A stretch of 52,525 nt of DNA from Blastococcus sp. (GTDB taxonomy: Bacteria > Actinomycetota > Actinomycetes > Mycobacteriales > Geodermatophilaceae), in assembly GCA_025465355.1 (NCBI GenBank), contig JAODNN010000008.1:1-52525 (forward strand), written 5' to 3'. Shown piece by piece: positions 35,535-43,247 of this stretch (positions are counted from its first letter, which is position 1; the number at the start of each line of letters is the position of its first letter). Under the pieces are notes generated by a model, which saw only the letters and a program-made list of their open reading frames with translations, was not told the DNA's origin and did no database searches. The translations under genes were made by a program, and so were the position numbers.

Positions 35535-35729
35535 TCACCGCTGCTGAGCGGCGTACCTGCACTCCAGCAGTGCGTTGAGCAGCGCTTCCGCGTTCTGCTC
35601 GGCGCCGGTGGTCTCCTTGGTCATCGAGTGCCTGGCGGCGATCCGGGCCAGGCGCAAAGTGACCAGGCCCTGGGCTATGCGCTGGTCCAGGCCGGCGAAA
35701 TCCGGGCGGGTAGGGGTGGTTGCGGTCAT
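35535..35729 (-). CDS. Small hypothetical protein
   Basis: 64 residues, ATG start. Composition is ordinary and helical (LDQRIAQGLVTLRLARIAARH, ALLNALLECRYAAQQ), unlike a shadow frame. No family recognised. It lies alone between two plus-strand membrane genes. Confidence 0.5.
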   Translation of the reverse strand: MTATTPTRPDFAGLDQRIAQGLVTLRLARIAARHSMTKETTGAEQNAEALLNALLECRYAAQQR

Positions 35730-35984
35730 CTCAGTACACCGCTCTCACAGGGTGGATCGGATGAGTGGGGAAGGCGAGTGTCGTCGATGGAGACACCGTC
35801 CCGCCGAGGGCTGTGCGTGGCATCGTCCTGAACAGGTGAGCGGGCTCCCGGGCCTCGGCTTCGACGCACGGGGCGAGATGCTGCCGGTCATCCGGCCGGG
35901 GTGAGGGCCGCCAGCCGTCCGCCGACCACTCTGGGGCGCCACCGGCCCGAAGGTCGTGCCCGATGCACCCGGTGGAGGAAAGTC

Positions 35985-37622
35985 ATGCGCCGCTTCGCCA
36001 CAGGCGTGCTGATCCTGATCAGCGCCATCTGCCTGTTGTTGTCCAGCGTCTCCCTGTGGACCCGCCACAACGTGATCAATACGGGGGTCTTCGTCTCCAA
36101 CGTGCAGACGATCGTGGACCGGCCACAGGTAGAGGCACGCATCAACGACCAGGTGACCACCACCGTCATGGCCAACCCGACGGTGCAGGAGGCGATCACC
36201 CAGGTGGTCGATCAGCTGCCGCCGAGGCTGCAGAGCTTCGGGCCGACCGTCCAGGACGGCGTCCGTTCCGTCGTCTCCGCGGGCGTGCAGCGGCTCCTGA
36301 CCAATGAGCCGTTCCGGCCCCTCACCCAAGCGGCGCTGACATCGGCCCACACCCAGTTGGTCAACGGGCAGCCAGTGCGGTTCACCCTCGGCCAGGCGAA
36401 GGATCTCGTTCCGGCGTCGGCCCGCGACGGGCTGGCTGGTCAGGTCCTCGGGCTGATCCCGAACGATGTCGGCGTCACGCTGCTCACGCCCGCCGACGCC
36501 CCGAAGGTGTACAACGCCATCGACCTGCTGAAGTCCGTCTGGTGGTGGCTCGGCCTGATCGCGCTCGCGACGTTCGCCGGCGCCCTCGGGAGCTCTCGCC
36601 ACCGCCGGGGCACGCTGCGCGCGTGGTCGGTCACCACGGCGGTCCTCGGGCTGCTGCTTCTGGTCACGCTCCGCGTGGCCCGCGGCCCGCTGCTCACGCA
36701 GGCCCAGCCGGTCAACCGTGACGCCGTCGGGGCCATGTATGACGTCCTCGCGGGGAGCCTGCGCTCATGGACCGTGTGGCTGATCGTGCTCGCGCTGCTC
36801 ATTCTCGTGCTCACGCTCGTGTGGGGCCGGCTGCGGCTCGGCACCGCGGTCCGCCGGGGATGGCGCGCGGCGCGGGCGCAGATCCATTCCCACCGCGAGG
36901 AGCGCGAGGCCGTGCGTGCGCTCGGCGCCGAAGGCGCAGCCGTCGAGGGCGCGGCCGTCGACGGCGGGGCCGCCCTCCCGGGCGTGCCTCCGGAGTCGTG
37001 GCCACGCCGAATCGCCGCCGACACCCGGGCCTTCGTCGATGGCATGGGGCTCGACCAGCGCGCTGCCGGCCTGGGCCTGTACGTCCGGGACCACCTCCGA
37101 CCGGCTCGCTGGACGGGCATCGTCGTCGGAGTGCTGGTGCTGCTGTTCTGGCCAGCACCGACGTTGTCGGTGCTGATCTGGATCGGCGCGTTCGTAGCCC
37201 TCTACCTGGCCGCGCTGGAAGGGCTGCTGTCGCGTGCGCCGGAGCCCGTCGAAGCTGAACCGATCCCGGTGATGGAAGCACCGCGGGACCTCGAAGCACG
37301 CCGGGACCTCGAGGCACGCCGGGACCTCGACGCACGCCGGGGCCTCGACGGACCCGGGGACGGAGCGGTGGGACCGCCTGCCCAGGTGCCGCCGGCCCGC
37401 ATCGCCACGCTTGGGACTCCCGTGGCGACCCTCGTCCCCCCCGAGGTGCCGGGGGCGGCGCCGGTGCCGGCTCCCCGCGTGGCGGAACCGGAGATGCCGA
37501 CGCCGGAGGTCATGTCCCGCCTGAGCGGACGGTTGGAGCTCCTCGTCCGCCTCGGTGCGGCCCGTGACGCCGGCGTCCTCACCGAGGACGAGTTCGCGCG
37601 AGAGAAGAGCCGGCTGTACTGA
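35985..37622 (+). CDS. Large membrane protein with extracytoplasmic N-domain and SHOCT tail
   Basis: 545 residues from ATG with GGAGGAA upstream. A signal-anchor helix (FATGVLILISAICLLLSSVSL) precedes about 160 residues outside the membrane (INTGVFVSNVQTIVDRPQV, VVDQLPPRLQSFGPTV), then helices at WWWLGLIALATFAGALG, VTTAVLGLLLLVTLRVA, WLIVLALLILVLTLVWG and WTGIVVGVLVLLFW. The C-terminus ends in a SHOCT domain (ELLVRLGAARDAGVLTEDEFAREKSRLY). Before it lies an Arg/Asp repeat (DLEARR three times). Actinobacteria have many such proteins with no assigned function. Confidence 0.88.
   Translation: MRRFATGVLILISAICLLLSSVSLWTRHNVINTGVFVSNVQTIVDRPQVEARINDQVTTTVMANPTVQEAITQVVDQLPPRLQSFGPTVQDGVRSVVSAGVQRLLTNEPFRPLTQAALTSAHTQLVNGQPVRFTLGQAKDLVPASARDGLAGQVLGLIPNDVGVTLLTPADAPKVYNAIDLLKSVWWWLGLIALATFAGALGSSRHRRGTLRAWSVTTAVLGLLLLVTLRVARGPLLTQAQPVNRDAVGAMYDVLAGSLRSWTVWLIVLALLILVLTLVWGRLRLGTAVRRGWRAARAQIHSHREEREAVRALGAEGAAVEGAAVDGGAALPGVPPESWPRRIAADTRAFVDGMGLDQRAAGLGLYVRDHLRPARWTGIVVGVLVLLFWPAPTLSVLIWIGAFVALYLAALEGLLSRAPEPVEAEPIPVMEAPRDLEARRDLEARRDLDARRGLDGPGDGAVGPPAQVPPARIATLGTPVATLVPPEVPGAAPVPAPRVAEPEMPTPEVMSRLSGRLELLVRLGAARDAGVLTEDEFAREKSRLY
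37287..37352 (+). repeat. Three and a half 18-base tandem repeats (DLEARR)
   Basis: Units at 37287-37304, 37305-37322 and 37323-37340 read GACCTCGARGCACGCCGG with one variable base, with a partial fourth to about 37352. They encode DLEARR, DLEARR, DLDARR, GLDG in the linker before the SHOCT tail of the membrane protein. Confidence 0.9.
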
Positions 37623-38111
37623 CCTCTATGTAGAACGCGGCGAACCCGGCGGCGGTGGAGCCGATGCGCCAGCATGAGCGCGAGCAGACCGTCCGCGACC
37701 GTGAGCCGACGAGAAGGGCCCCGGCAAGTAGCGCGATCGCACCGCGTGCTCGGGCCAGGTCTTCCGCGTAGCCGCCGACGGTGGCCAGACCGGCCGCGAC
37801 CCGCGCTGCTGCCCGTCGGCCCACCGTTGCCCCGCGGCACTCCGTAGCGTCCCGGACGGCAGGCGCCTGCACCGGGCTGTTCACCGTGCCTCCGGCGGCG
37901 TCCATGGGCGGCGGGGTGCGGCTGCCCGGCTCCATTCGTTGCGGCAGGTTCTCTCGGAAGGCACGACAGCGCGTGGTTCACCGGTCCACGGGTGAACAGC
38001 CCCGGCGGCGCCACGCAGGAGATGCGCGTCGGAGGCCGGACCGATTCATCTCGGTGGAATGCGGAGTCCACACCGTGCAGACCCACCGACCGCGACGAAC
38101 GGAGCCAACGA
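37623..38111. other. 489-base gap without a convincing gene
   Basis: No convincing gene. A minus-strand frame (37579-37935) has one stretch of normal composition (GGYAEDLARARGAIALLAGALLVG) that could belong to a decayed small membrane protein; the frame then breaks into Arg/Ser-rich sequence, and a neighbouring frame continues as ADGLLALMLAHRLHRR. That suggests a frameshifted relic. The plus strand must hold the promoter of the VOC gene at 38112. Confidence 0.4.
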
Positions 38112-38513
38112 GTGACCACCTGGGCCACAGGCATCGAGACCATCACCCTGTTCGTGGAGGACCTCGCCGCCTGCGAGCGGTTCTACCTCGATGTCTTCGA
38201 CGTCCCGGTGGTCCACAAGGACGCCGACAGCGTCGTCTTCGCCGTCGGCCCAGTCCTGGTGAACCTCCTGGCGATCCGTGAGGCGCCGGAGCTGGTCGCG
38301 CCGGCCCTCGTGGGCGCGGACGACGGCCCTGCGCGGTTCGTTCTGACCGTCCGCGTCCAGGACGTCGATGCTGTGGCCGCCGAGATCGGCGCGCGCGGTG
38401 CCACCCTCCTCAACGGACCGATCGACCGCCCCTGGGGTGTCCGCACCGCGAGCTTCCGTGACCCGGCAGGACATGTCTGGGAGATCGCGGCACCGGCCCC
38501 GGTGACGTGGTGA
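38112..38513 (+). CDS. VOC-family (glyoxalase-like) protein
   Basis: 133 residues, GTG start (VTTWATGIETITLFVEDLAACERFY in frame). It has two paired modules: LFVEDLAACERFYLDVFDV with ADSVVFAVGPVLVNLL, and FVLTVRVQDVDAVAAEI with VRTASFRDPAGHVWEIA. The final Glu of HVWEIA is a usual metal ligand, but the first-module His is not seen, so metal binding is unclear. Substrate unknown. Not closely similar to the VOC protein at 3066. Confidence 0.88.
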   Translation: MTTWATGIETITLFVEDLAACERFYLDVFDVPVVHKDADSVVFAVGPVLVNLLAIREAPELVAPALVGADDGPARFVLTVRVQDVDAVAAEIGARGATLLNGPIDRPWGVRTASFRDPAGHVWEIAAPAPVTW

Positions 38514-38635
38514 CGGAGGGTGTCTGCGCTGCCTGACGTGCGCTCGGCCGGCGAGTTCCGGGGCCGGGGCGGGTCACTACTCCTGGGGACAGGAACGCCC
38601 GTGCCCACCAGGGCACGCGACGAAAGGGACAACTG

Positions 38636-39109
38636 ATGACCACCGAGGCTCTCTCCGTGACGACCACCGTCCCGGCGTCGGCAGACGCCGTGTTCACGGT
38701 GCTCGCCGATCCCGCCAGCCACGCGGTGATCGACGGCACGGGCTGGGTGTGCGGGCCGCGGGACGGCGAGCGACTGACGAAGTCCGGGCAGGTGTTCCGC
38801 ATGGGCATGTACCACGCCAACCATCCGGACGGCCGGTACGAGATGGCCAACCAGGTCCGGGAGTTCGATCCGCCCCGCGCGATCTCGTGGGAGCCGGGGA
38901 CGGAGGACGCCGAGGGGCACCTCAGCTTCGGCGGCTGGATCTGGCGCTACGACCTCACGCCGGGAGCAGACGGCTGCACTGAGGTCCGGCTGACATACGA
39001 CTGGTCGGGCGCGACCCCGCAGGCGCGCGAGGTCATGAAGTTCCCGCCGTTCGGCGTCGAGCACCTGGAGAACTCGCTGCGCCACCTGGCGGCGCTCGCC
39101 GCGGCGTAG
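38636..39109 (+). CDS. SRPBCC-family (START-like) protein
   Basis: 157 residues, ATG with GAAAGGGA upstream. It opens with TTTVPASADAVFTVLADPASHAVIDG, the first strand-helix of SRPBCC lipid/polyketide cyclase folds, then FRMGMYHANHPDGRYEMANQVREFDPPRAISWEP and WRYDLTPGADGCTEVRLTYDW (each in frame), and closes with a long helix HLENSLRHLAALA. Such proteins bind hydrophobic ligands in a helix-grip pocket. Ligand unknown. Probably cotranscribed with the VOC gene 122 bases upstream. Confidence 0.88.
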   Translation: MTTEALSVTTTVPASADAVFTVLADPASHAVIDGTGWVCGPRDGERLTKSGQVFRMGMYHANHPDGRYEMANQVREFDPPRAISWEPGTEDAEGHLSFGGWIWRYDLTPGADGCTEVRLTYDWSGATPQAREVMKFPPFGVEHLENSLRHLAALAAA

Positions 39110-39212
39110 AGAACGGCCCAGCCGGGCGCGGTCGGCAGTCGGAGCGGCCGATCCGTAAAGCGAACCCCACACGACAGAGCGGAGGTCAGCGAGGGCGGCC
39201 GGCGAGGGCGAG

Positions 39213-39860
39213 TCAGCCCCCGCTGTCGCCGCCGGTCGCATCGTCGCCCCGGCGACGGGTGCTCGGGCCATGTATCCCCCTGTGCTGTACGGCGGTCGCG
39301 ACGGCCCGGACCACCAGGCCCAACACGAGGAGATCGCAGATCATCTGCACGGTCGCCAGGACACGGGCCACCTCGCTCACCGGCGTGATGTCACCGAAAC
39401 CGACGGTCGCGAACACCGTCACGACGAAGTACAGCGCGTCGGTACGCGTCAGCGTTGCGCTGAAGGCCTTGAGGTCGCTGTGGTCGAGGACGACGTATGT
39501 CGCGGCGAACAGCACGAGGAACAGCGGCACCGTGAAAGCGAGCCAGTCGAGGGCCCGCAAGGCCGGGTACTCAGCCCGCAGGATGGACCGGATCTGCCAG
39601 GCCACGAGTCCCGCGATGACGACAAGCCCCCCGACGAGCTCGACGACTGTGCGCACGCCGAAGGGCCGATCGAGCGGCAGCAGGTAGTAGACGACCACCA
39701 CAGCGGTCACGCTGATCGTTGCCCGGACCGTCGACCTGACGACCGCGCGCCGGGACACCCCTATCGCCGTCGTCCGAGAAGGGGCCCTGCGATCGGAACG
39801 GTCCGCCCCCACCGCGCTGCTCACCGGCTGATGGCCATCCACGACCACACGCTGAACCAC
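39213..39860 (-). CDS. Two-pore-helix type potassium channel protein
   Basis: 215 residues from a GTG; internal GTGs nearby could be the real start. After a basic N-terminus come helices RATISVTAVVVVYYLLPL, VVELVGGLVVIAGLVAWQI, LDWLAFTVPLFLVLFAATYVV, then the pore loop ALYFVVTVFATVGFGDITP and helix [26 protein letters not shown] is the potassium selectivity filter. The C-terminal tail is short and Arg/Gly-rich with no regulatory domain. Four helices before and after the loop fit a KcsA/Kch-like tetramer subunit. Confidence 0.93.
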   Translation of the reverse strand: MVQRVVVDGHQPVSSAVGADRSDRRAPSRTTAIGVSRRAVVRSTVRATISVTAVVVVYYLLPLDRPFGVRTVVELVGGLVVIAGLVAWQIRSILRAEYPALRALDWLAFTVPLFLVLFAATYVVLDHSDLKAFSATLTRTDALYFVVTVFATVGFGDITPVSEVARVLATVQMICDLLVLGLVVRAVATAVQHRGIHGPSTRRRGDDATGGDSGG

Positions 39861-40002
39861 GTCACCCGGGACGGCGTCATCCTTGCCGCATGATCTGCGG
39901 TCAGTGTGGTCGCGGGACGCACCCCGCAGGTGACCGCGTCAGATGCCGGTCGTCGTCACGCGGTCACCTTCGGCGGCGCGATGCGGACGGGCGGTGCCGC
40001 GG

Positions 40003-40458
40003 TCAGCACGTCGACCGTAGGTCGTTCGCGAAGGACGTCACGTCTCCGCCGAGCGCCCTGATCGCCGAAGCGACGGCTCCGAGGGTCTGTGCCGACGGCG
40101 CCGTCCGGGCGGTTGCTGCCGCCGACTTCACGGCGTCGAAGCCGGTCTTCAGTTGCTGGGTCTGCGGCGCGAACTGATTCTTCGCATCCGCGACGACCTG
40201 CTGCACGTCCCCCTGCACCGTCGCGACGGCGGGCTGCAGGGCCCCGAGCCCGTTCTGCGCGGGGTGCACGTTCTTCAGATCCGCCATGGACTTCTGCAAG
40301 GACTGCATCGAGCCGCACAGGGCGGCCGACCCCGCGGACGACGCGCTCGGCGAAGCCCCGATGGCCGCGTTCGACGCGGTGTGGTTCGAGGAGGAGCAGC
40401 CGGCCGTCACCCCACCGGCCAGTACGACGAACAGGGCGCCCCTGAGCAATCGATTCAT
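40003..40458 (-). CDS. Small lipoprotein of unknown function
   Basis: 151 residues. Signal peptide MNRLLRGALFVVLAGGVTAGC has a lipobox-like VTAGC, so the mature N-terminal Cys would carry lipid. Then comes a Ser/Ala linker, two long amphipathic helices (SMQSLQKSMADLKNV, VQGDVQQVVADAKNQF, TGFDAVKSAAATARTAPS) and a final FANDLRSTC. Two more Cys (LCGSMQ and the last residue) could form a disulfide. It is a periplasmic-side helical protein; no family recognised. Confidence 0.8.
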   Translation of the reverse strand: MNRLLRGALFVVLAGGVTAGCSSSNHTASNAAIGASPSASSAGSAALCGSMQSLQKSMADLKNVHPAQNGLGALQPAVATVQGDVQQVVADAKNQFAPQTQQLKTGFDAVKSAAATARTAPSAQTLGAVASAIRALGGDVTSFANDLRSTC

Positions 40459-40676
40459 GCGCCCACGATGGCCGGCGCTGATCAGCCGCGAATCCCCCGC
40501 AGCGGATGAGGCCGCACCGGCAGTCCCGGAGGGACTGTCGGGTCCAGCATTCGCGGCGGTCCGGTGGACGCACCCAGGGGAGTTCTGCGTCGCGGGTGCG
40601 CGACAGCTCGTCCGGCGCGACAGAACCCGAACGGACCCCATCGTCGCGCCGCAGCCGAATCGAGAAGGACGAGATC

Positions 40677-41246
40677 ATGACCACCGCCCCCCATTACTCA
40701 GGTGCACCGCCCGCCCACCGCTCCGGTGCGGGACGGGTCGCGATCGGGGTCCTCGGTGCTGCTGCCGTCCTCTTCGGTGGCTTCCTGTTGTTCAACCCCT
40801 ACAGCGCCGCCCGGACACTGGCGCTCCTGTTCGGCGTAGCCCTGGTGATCGCCGGCTGTCTGGAATTCGCCGGCGGGTGGGACGGTGGCCGGCGGTGGGG
40901 ATCCTGGCTACTGGGCGCGATCCTGGTCATCGGCGGTGTCCTCGCCGCGGTCTGGCCGGCGGTCTCGTTGGGGACGATCGCCCTGATCGTCGGCCTGTCC
41001 CTCATCCTGCACGGCCTCGGGCGGCTCGCGCTCGCCTTCGTGGGGCGACGCGAGATCCCCGGTTGGGGGTGGCTCGCGTTCGCCGGGGCGGTCAACCTGC
41101 TGGTGGGCATTCTCGCGGTGGCGTGGCCGCAGGCGACGGTGCTCGTGCTGTCCCTGATCTTCGGCGCCCAGGTCCTGATCTTCGGTGTGCTGCTGCTGGT
41201 CGTCGCGTTCGCGCTACCGGGCTCCCGGGTCCGCTCCGGGGTGTGA
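40677..41246 (+). CDS. HdeD-family six-helix membrane protein
   Basis: 189 residues from ATG. Six hydrophobic helices in three pairs: VAIGVLGAAAVLFGGFLLF, ALLFGVALVIAGCLEFAGG, WLLGAILVIGGVLAAVWPA, LIVGLSLILHGLGRLALAF, AFAGAVNLLVGILAVAWP and LIFGAQVLIFGVLLLVVAF. The alternating Gly-rich pattern is that of HdeD, first known from acid-stress islands in E. coli. A second member is at 51204-51914. Precise function unknown. Confidence 0.9.
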   Translation: MTTAPHYSGAPPAHRSGAGRVAIGVLGAAAVLFGGFLLFNPYSAARTLALLFGVALVIAGCLEFAGGWDGGRRWGSWLLGAILVIGGVLAAVWPAVSLGTIALIVGLSLILHGLGRLALAFVGRREIPGWGWLAFAGAVNLLVGILAVAWPQATVLVLSLIFGAQVLIFGVLLLVVAFALPGSRVRSGV

Positions 41247-41364
41247 GGTCGCGCCGTCCCGCCGGGAGATGCGTGTTCGTCCCCCCGGGATGACGCGGCG
41301 GCCGACCGTGCCGCCGCACCGTGAGTGCGCACCGCCTTCCGTCCACGACCCGATGGGGGAGACC

Positions 41365-41826
41365 ATGACCGTTGATATCGACCAGGCCACCGAGCTGGAG
41401 CTGATGGGGCCGGTGGATTACCTCATCCTGGAGTTCCCGGGCAACCGGATGACCGGCGAGGCGTTCCCGATGCTGATCGATCTCGTGGATCGAGGGATCA
41501 TCCGCATTCTCGACCTGGCCTTCATCCGCAAGGAATCCGACGGCACCGTCACCACGCTGAGCCAGGTCGACCTGGAGCGGATGAGGGTTCTCGAGCTGGC
41601 GCTCTTCGAGGGGGCCGCCTCCGGGCTGCTCGGCCAGGACGACCTCGATGAGGCAGCCAAGGCACTGGAGCCGGGCAACTCCGCCGGCGTGCTCGTCTTC
41701 GAGAACGTCTGGGCCGCCCCCTTCGCATCGGCCCTGCGCCGGGCCGGTGCGCGGCTCGTCGCCACCGGCCGCATCCCCATCCAGGCGCTGGCCGGAGCAC
41801 TGGAAGCAACCGAGCCGGTCGGCTGA
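41365..41826 (+). CDS. DUF6325-family protein
   Basis: 153 residues, ATG with GGGGGAG just upstream. LMGPVDYLILEFPGNRMTGE, FPMLIDLVDRGIIRILDLAF and NSAGVLVFENVWAAPFASALRRAGARLVATGRIP (each in frame) give the beta-alpha-beta plan of this family, related to the DUF1269 type of stress proteins. Soluble. It stands 27 bases before the SHOCT gene and with it forms a common actinobacterial pair. Function unknown. Confidence 0.87.
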   Translation: MTVDIDQATELELMGPVDYLILEFPGNRMTGEAFPMLIDLVDRGIIRILDLAFIRKESDGTVTTLSQVDLERMRVLELALFEGAASGLLGQDDLDEAAKALEPGNSAGVLVFENVWAAPFASALRRAGARLVATGRIPIQALAGALEATEPVG

Positions 41827-41853
41827 CCGGCGTTCACACATCCGGGAGTTCAC

Positions 41854-42126
41854 ATGCCAGGTCTCATCCGCGGTGTCGCCCGCGTCGCCGTCGCCGCAGG
41901 CACGGCCACGGCCGTGTCCAACCGCGTCTCCCGCCGGCAGGCCGGCCGCTGGGCCGCCCAGGCTCCGCCGGAGCCGCAGTACCAGGAGCCGGTGGCTCAG
42001 CAGCCACCCCGCACCAGCACCGACGACAAGCTCGCCCAGCTCCGCCAACTTGGCGAGCTGCACAACTCCGGCGTCCTCGACGACGCCGAGTTCGAGCTGC
42101 AGAAGAGCCAGATCCTGAACGCCTGA
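41854..42126 (+). CDS. Small SHOCT-domain protein
   Basis: 90 residues. A short hydrophobic start (LIRGVARVAVAAGTATAVSN) is followed by a Gln/Pro linker and a SHOCT domain (KLAQLRQLGELHNSGVLDDAEFELQKSQIL). It follows the DUF6325 gene by 27 bases and precedes the next small gene by 34 bases; the three are likely one operon. Confidence 0.92.
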   Translation: MPGLIRGVARVAVAAGTATAVSNRVSRRQAGRWAAQAPPEPQYQEPVAQQPPRTSTDDKLAQLRQLGELHNSGVLDDAEFELQKSQILNA

Positions 42127-42160
42127 CGAGGACTCGCGCCTGCCCCCCGGGAGGCACGCC

Positions 42161-42484
42161 GTGACAGGAGCAGTAACCGTCACGACCGCTCGGACCGGAT
42201 CGGCGACGGCCGATAGGCCGGTCTCCCGAACGCCGGCGATCGGGCACGGGGCCGTGTTGCGGGCCATCGAGAAGAACACCGTCACGGTCGTCGTCCCGGT
42301 TCTGGGCACCATCCGGCTGCCGCCCGCTGACGTGCTGGCGTGGTTCGGCGGCCTGACGACCCTCGCCGTCCTCGGCATCATCGAGTGGCCGGTCGCCACG
42401 GCCGTCGGCGCCGGTCACCTGCTCGCTCACCAGCACCATCTCCGTCTGCTTCACGGTTTGGGGGAAGCACTCGAGGAGGCCTGA
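42161..42484 (+). CDS. Small hydrophobic protein of unknown function
   Basis: 107 residues, GTG start with GGGAGG 6 bases upstream. The middle part, IRLPPADVLAWFGGLTTLAVLGIIEWPVATAVGAGHLL in frame, is one hairpin of hydrophobic segments and is a common motif in small actinobacterial membrane proteins next to SHOCT/DUF6325 genes. No function known. Confidence 0.75.
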   Translation: MTGAVTVTTARTGSATADRPVSRTPAIGHGAVLRAIEKNTVTVVVPVLGTIRLPPADVLAWFGGLTTLAVLGIIEWPVATAVGAGHLLAHQHHLRLLHGLGEALEEA

Positions 42485-42573
42485 AGCCGGCGGCCGACCG
42501 GCGCGACGAGGACGGTGAGGCGCGTCAGGCAACTCGAGATCGTCTGAGCGATCCGTTCTGGTCCCGGTCACCC

Positions 42574-43005
42574 TCAATGCCGTGATGACGGTCGGGTGTC
42601 CGCCGTTACGGACGGAGGGTCGGCTGGACCGGACCGCCTTGTCAGGCGGCGGGGGCCGGTCGTCAGGGCGCGACGCCAGGGGGCCACTCCCTCGATCTCG
42701 ATCTCGAGCGAGAAACTGAGCAGGGTCCGGATCAGCACGATCACGCCGAGGATGACGACGTTGTCGATGCTCGGCGCCACGGCGACGGTGCGCACGAGGT
42801 CGGCGGCGACGAGGATCTCGAGGCCCAGCAGGATGACGCTCCCGAAGGAATCTCGGAGCACCAACCAGGCGACGTGCCCCTGGTGATCCTGTCTCCAGGA
42901 TCGCGCCGCCAGGACGACGGAGACGGCGAGCCCGACCAGGAGGACGAAGGCGCCGATCGCTTCGAACAGTTGCGCGACGTGTTCCATCACCTCGAGGAAC
43001 GTCAT
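42574..43005 (-). CDS. DUF1622 membrane protein
   Basis: 143 residues, ATG start. Three helices: LFEAIGAFVLLVGLAVSVVL, VILLGLEILVAADLVRTVAV and VVILGVIVLIRTLLSFSLEIE. The motif RDSFGSVILLGLEILVAADLVRT and the closing FSLEIEIEG are the DUF1622 signature. About 35 Arg/Ser-rich residues follow. Function unknown; convergent with the small gene at 42161. Confidence 0.9.
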   Translation of the reverse strand: MTFLEVMEHVAQLFEAIGAFVLLVGLAVSVVLAARSWRQDHQGHVAWLVLRDSFGSVILLGLEILVAADLVRTVAVAPSIDNVVILGVIVLIRTLLSFSLEIEIEGVAPWRRALTTGPRRLTRRSGPADPPSVTADTRPSSRH

Positions 43006-43247
43006 AGCGGTGCACCCTAGAGCCGGTCCGGTGGTTCCCGGCTACACGGATTTCCCGTGCCGCAGTCATGAGCGGGCTCGATCGTGGGTCCGGATCATCC
43101 GGCGGGGAGGATGCCTCCGGCAGGGGCATGCCGAACCGTTGCGGTGACCAGACCCGACGCAGGCAGGCATCGTCATGGCACCCACGCGTCCCCCCAGTGT
43201 GGCGGTCCCGCGGACCGGCCAGGCCGAACGGACGCATTGAGAGGCGG

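Noticed and set aside
39890-40177. Plus-strand frame opening with a CGQCGRG motif like a zinc finger
   Set aside because: It soon becomes Arg/Ser-rich and overlaps the lipoprotein gene on the other strand.
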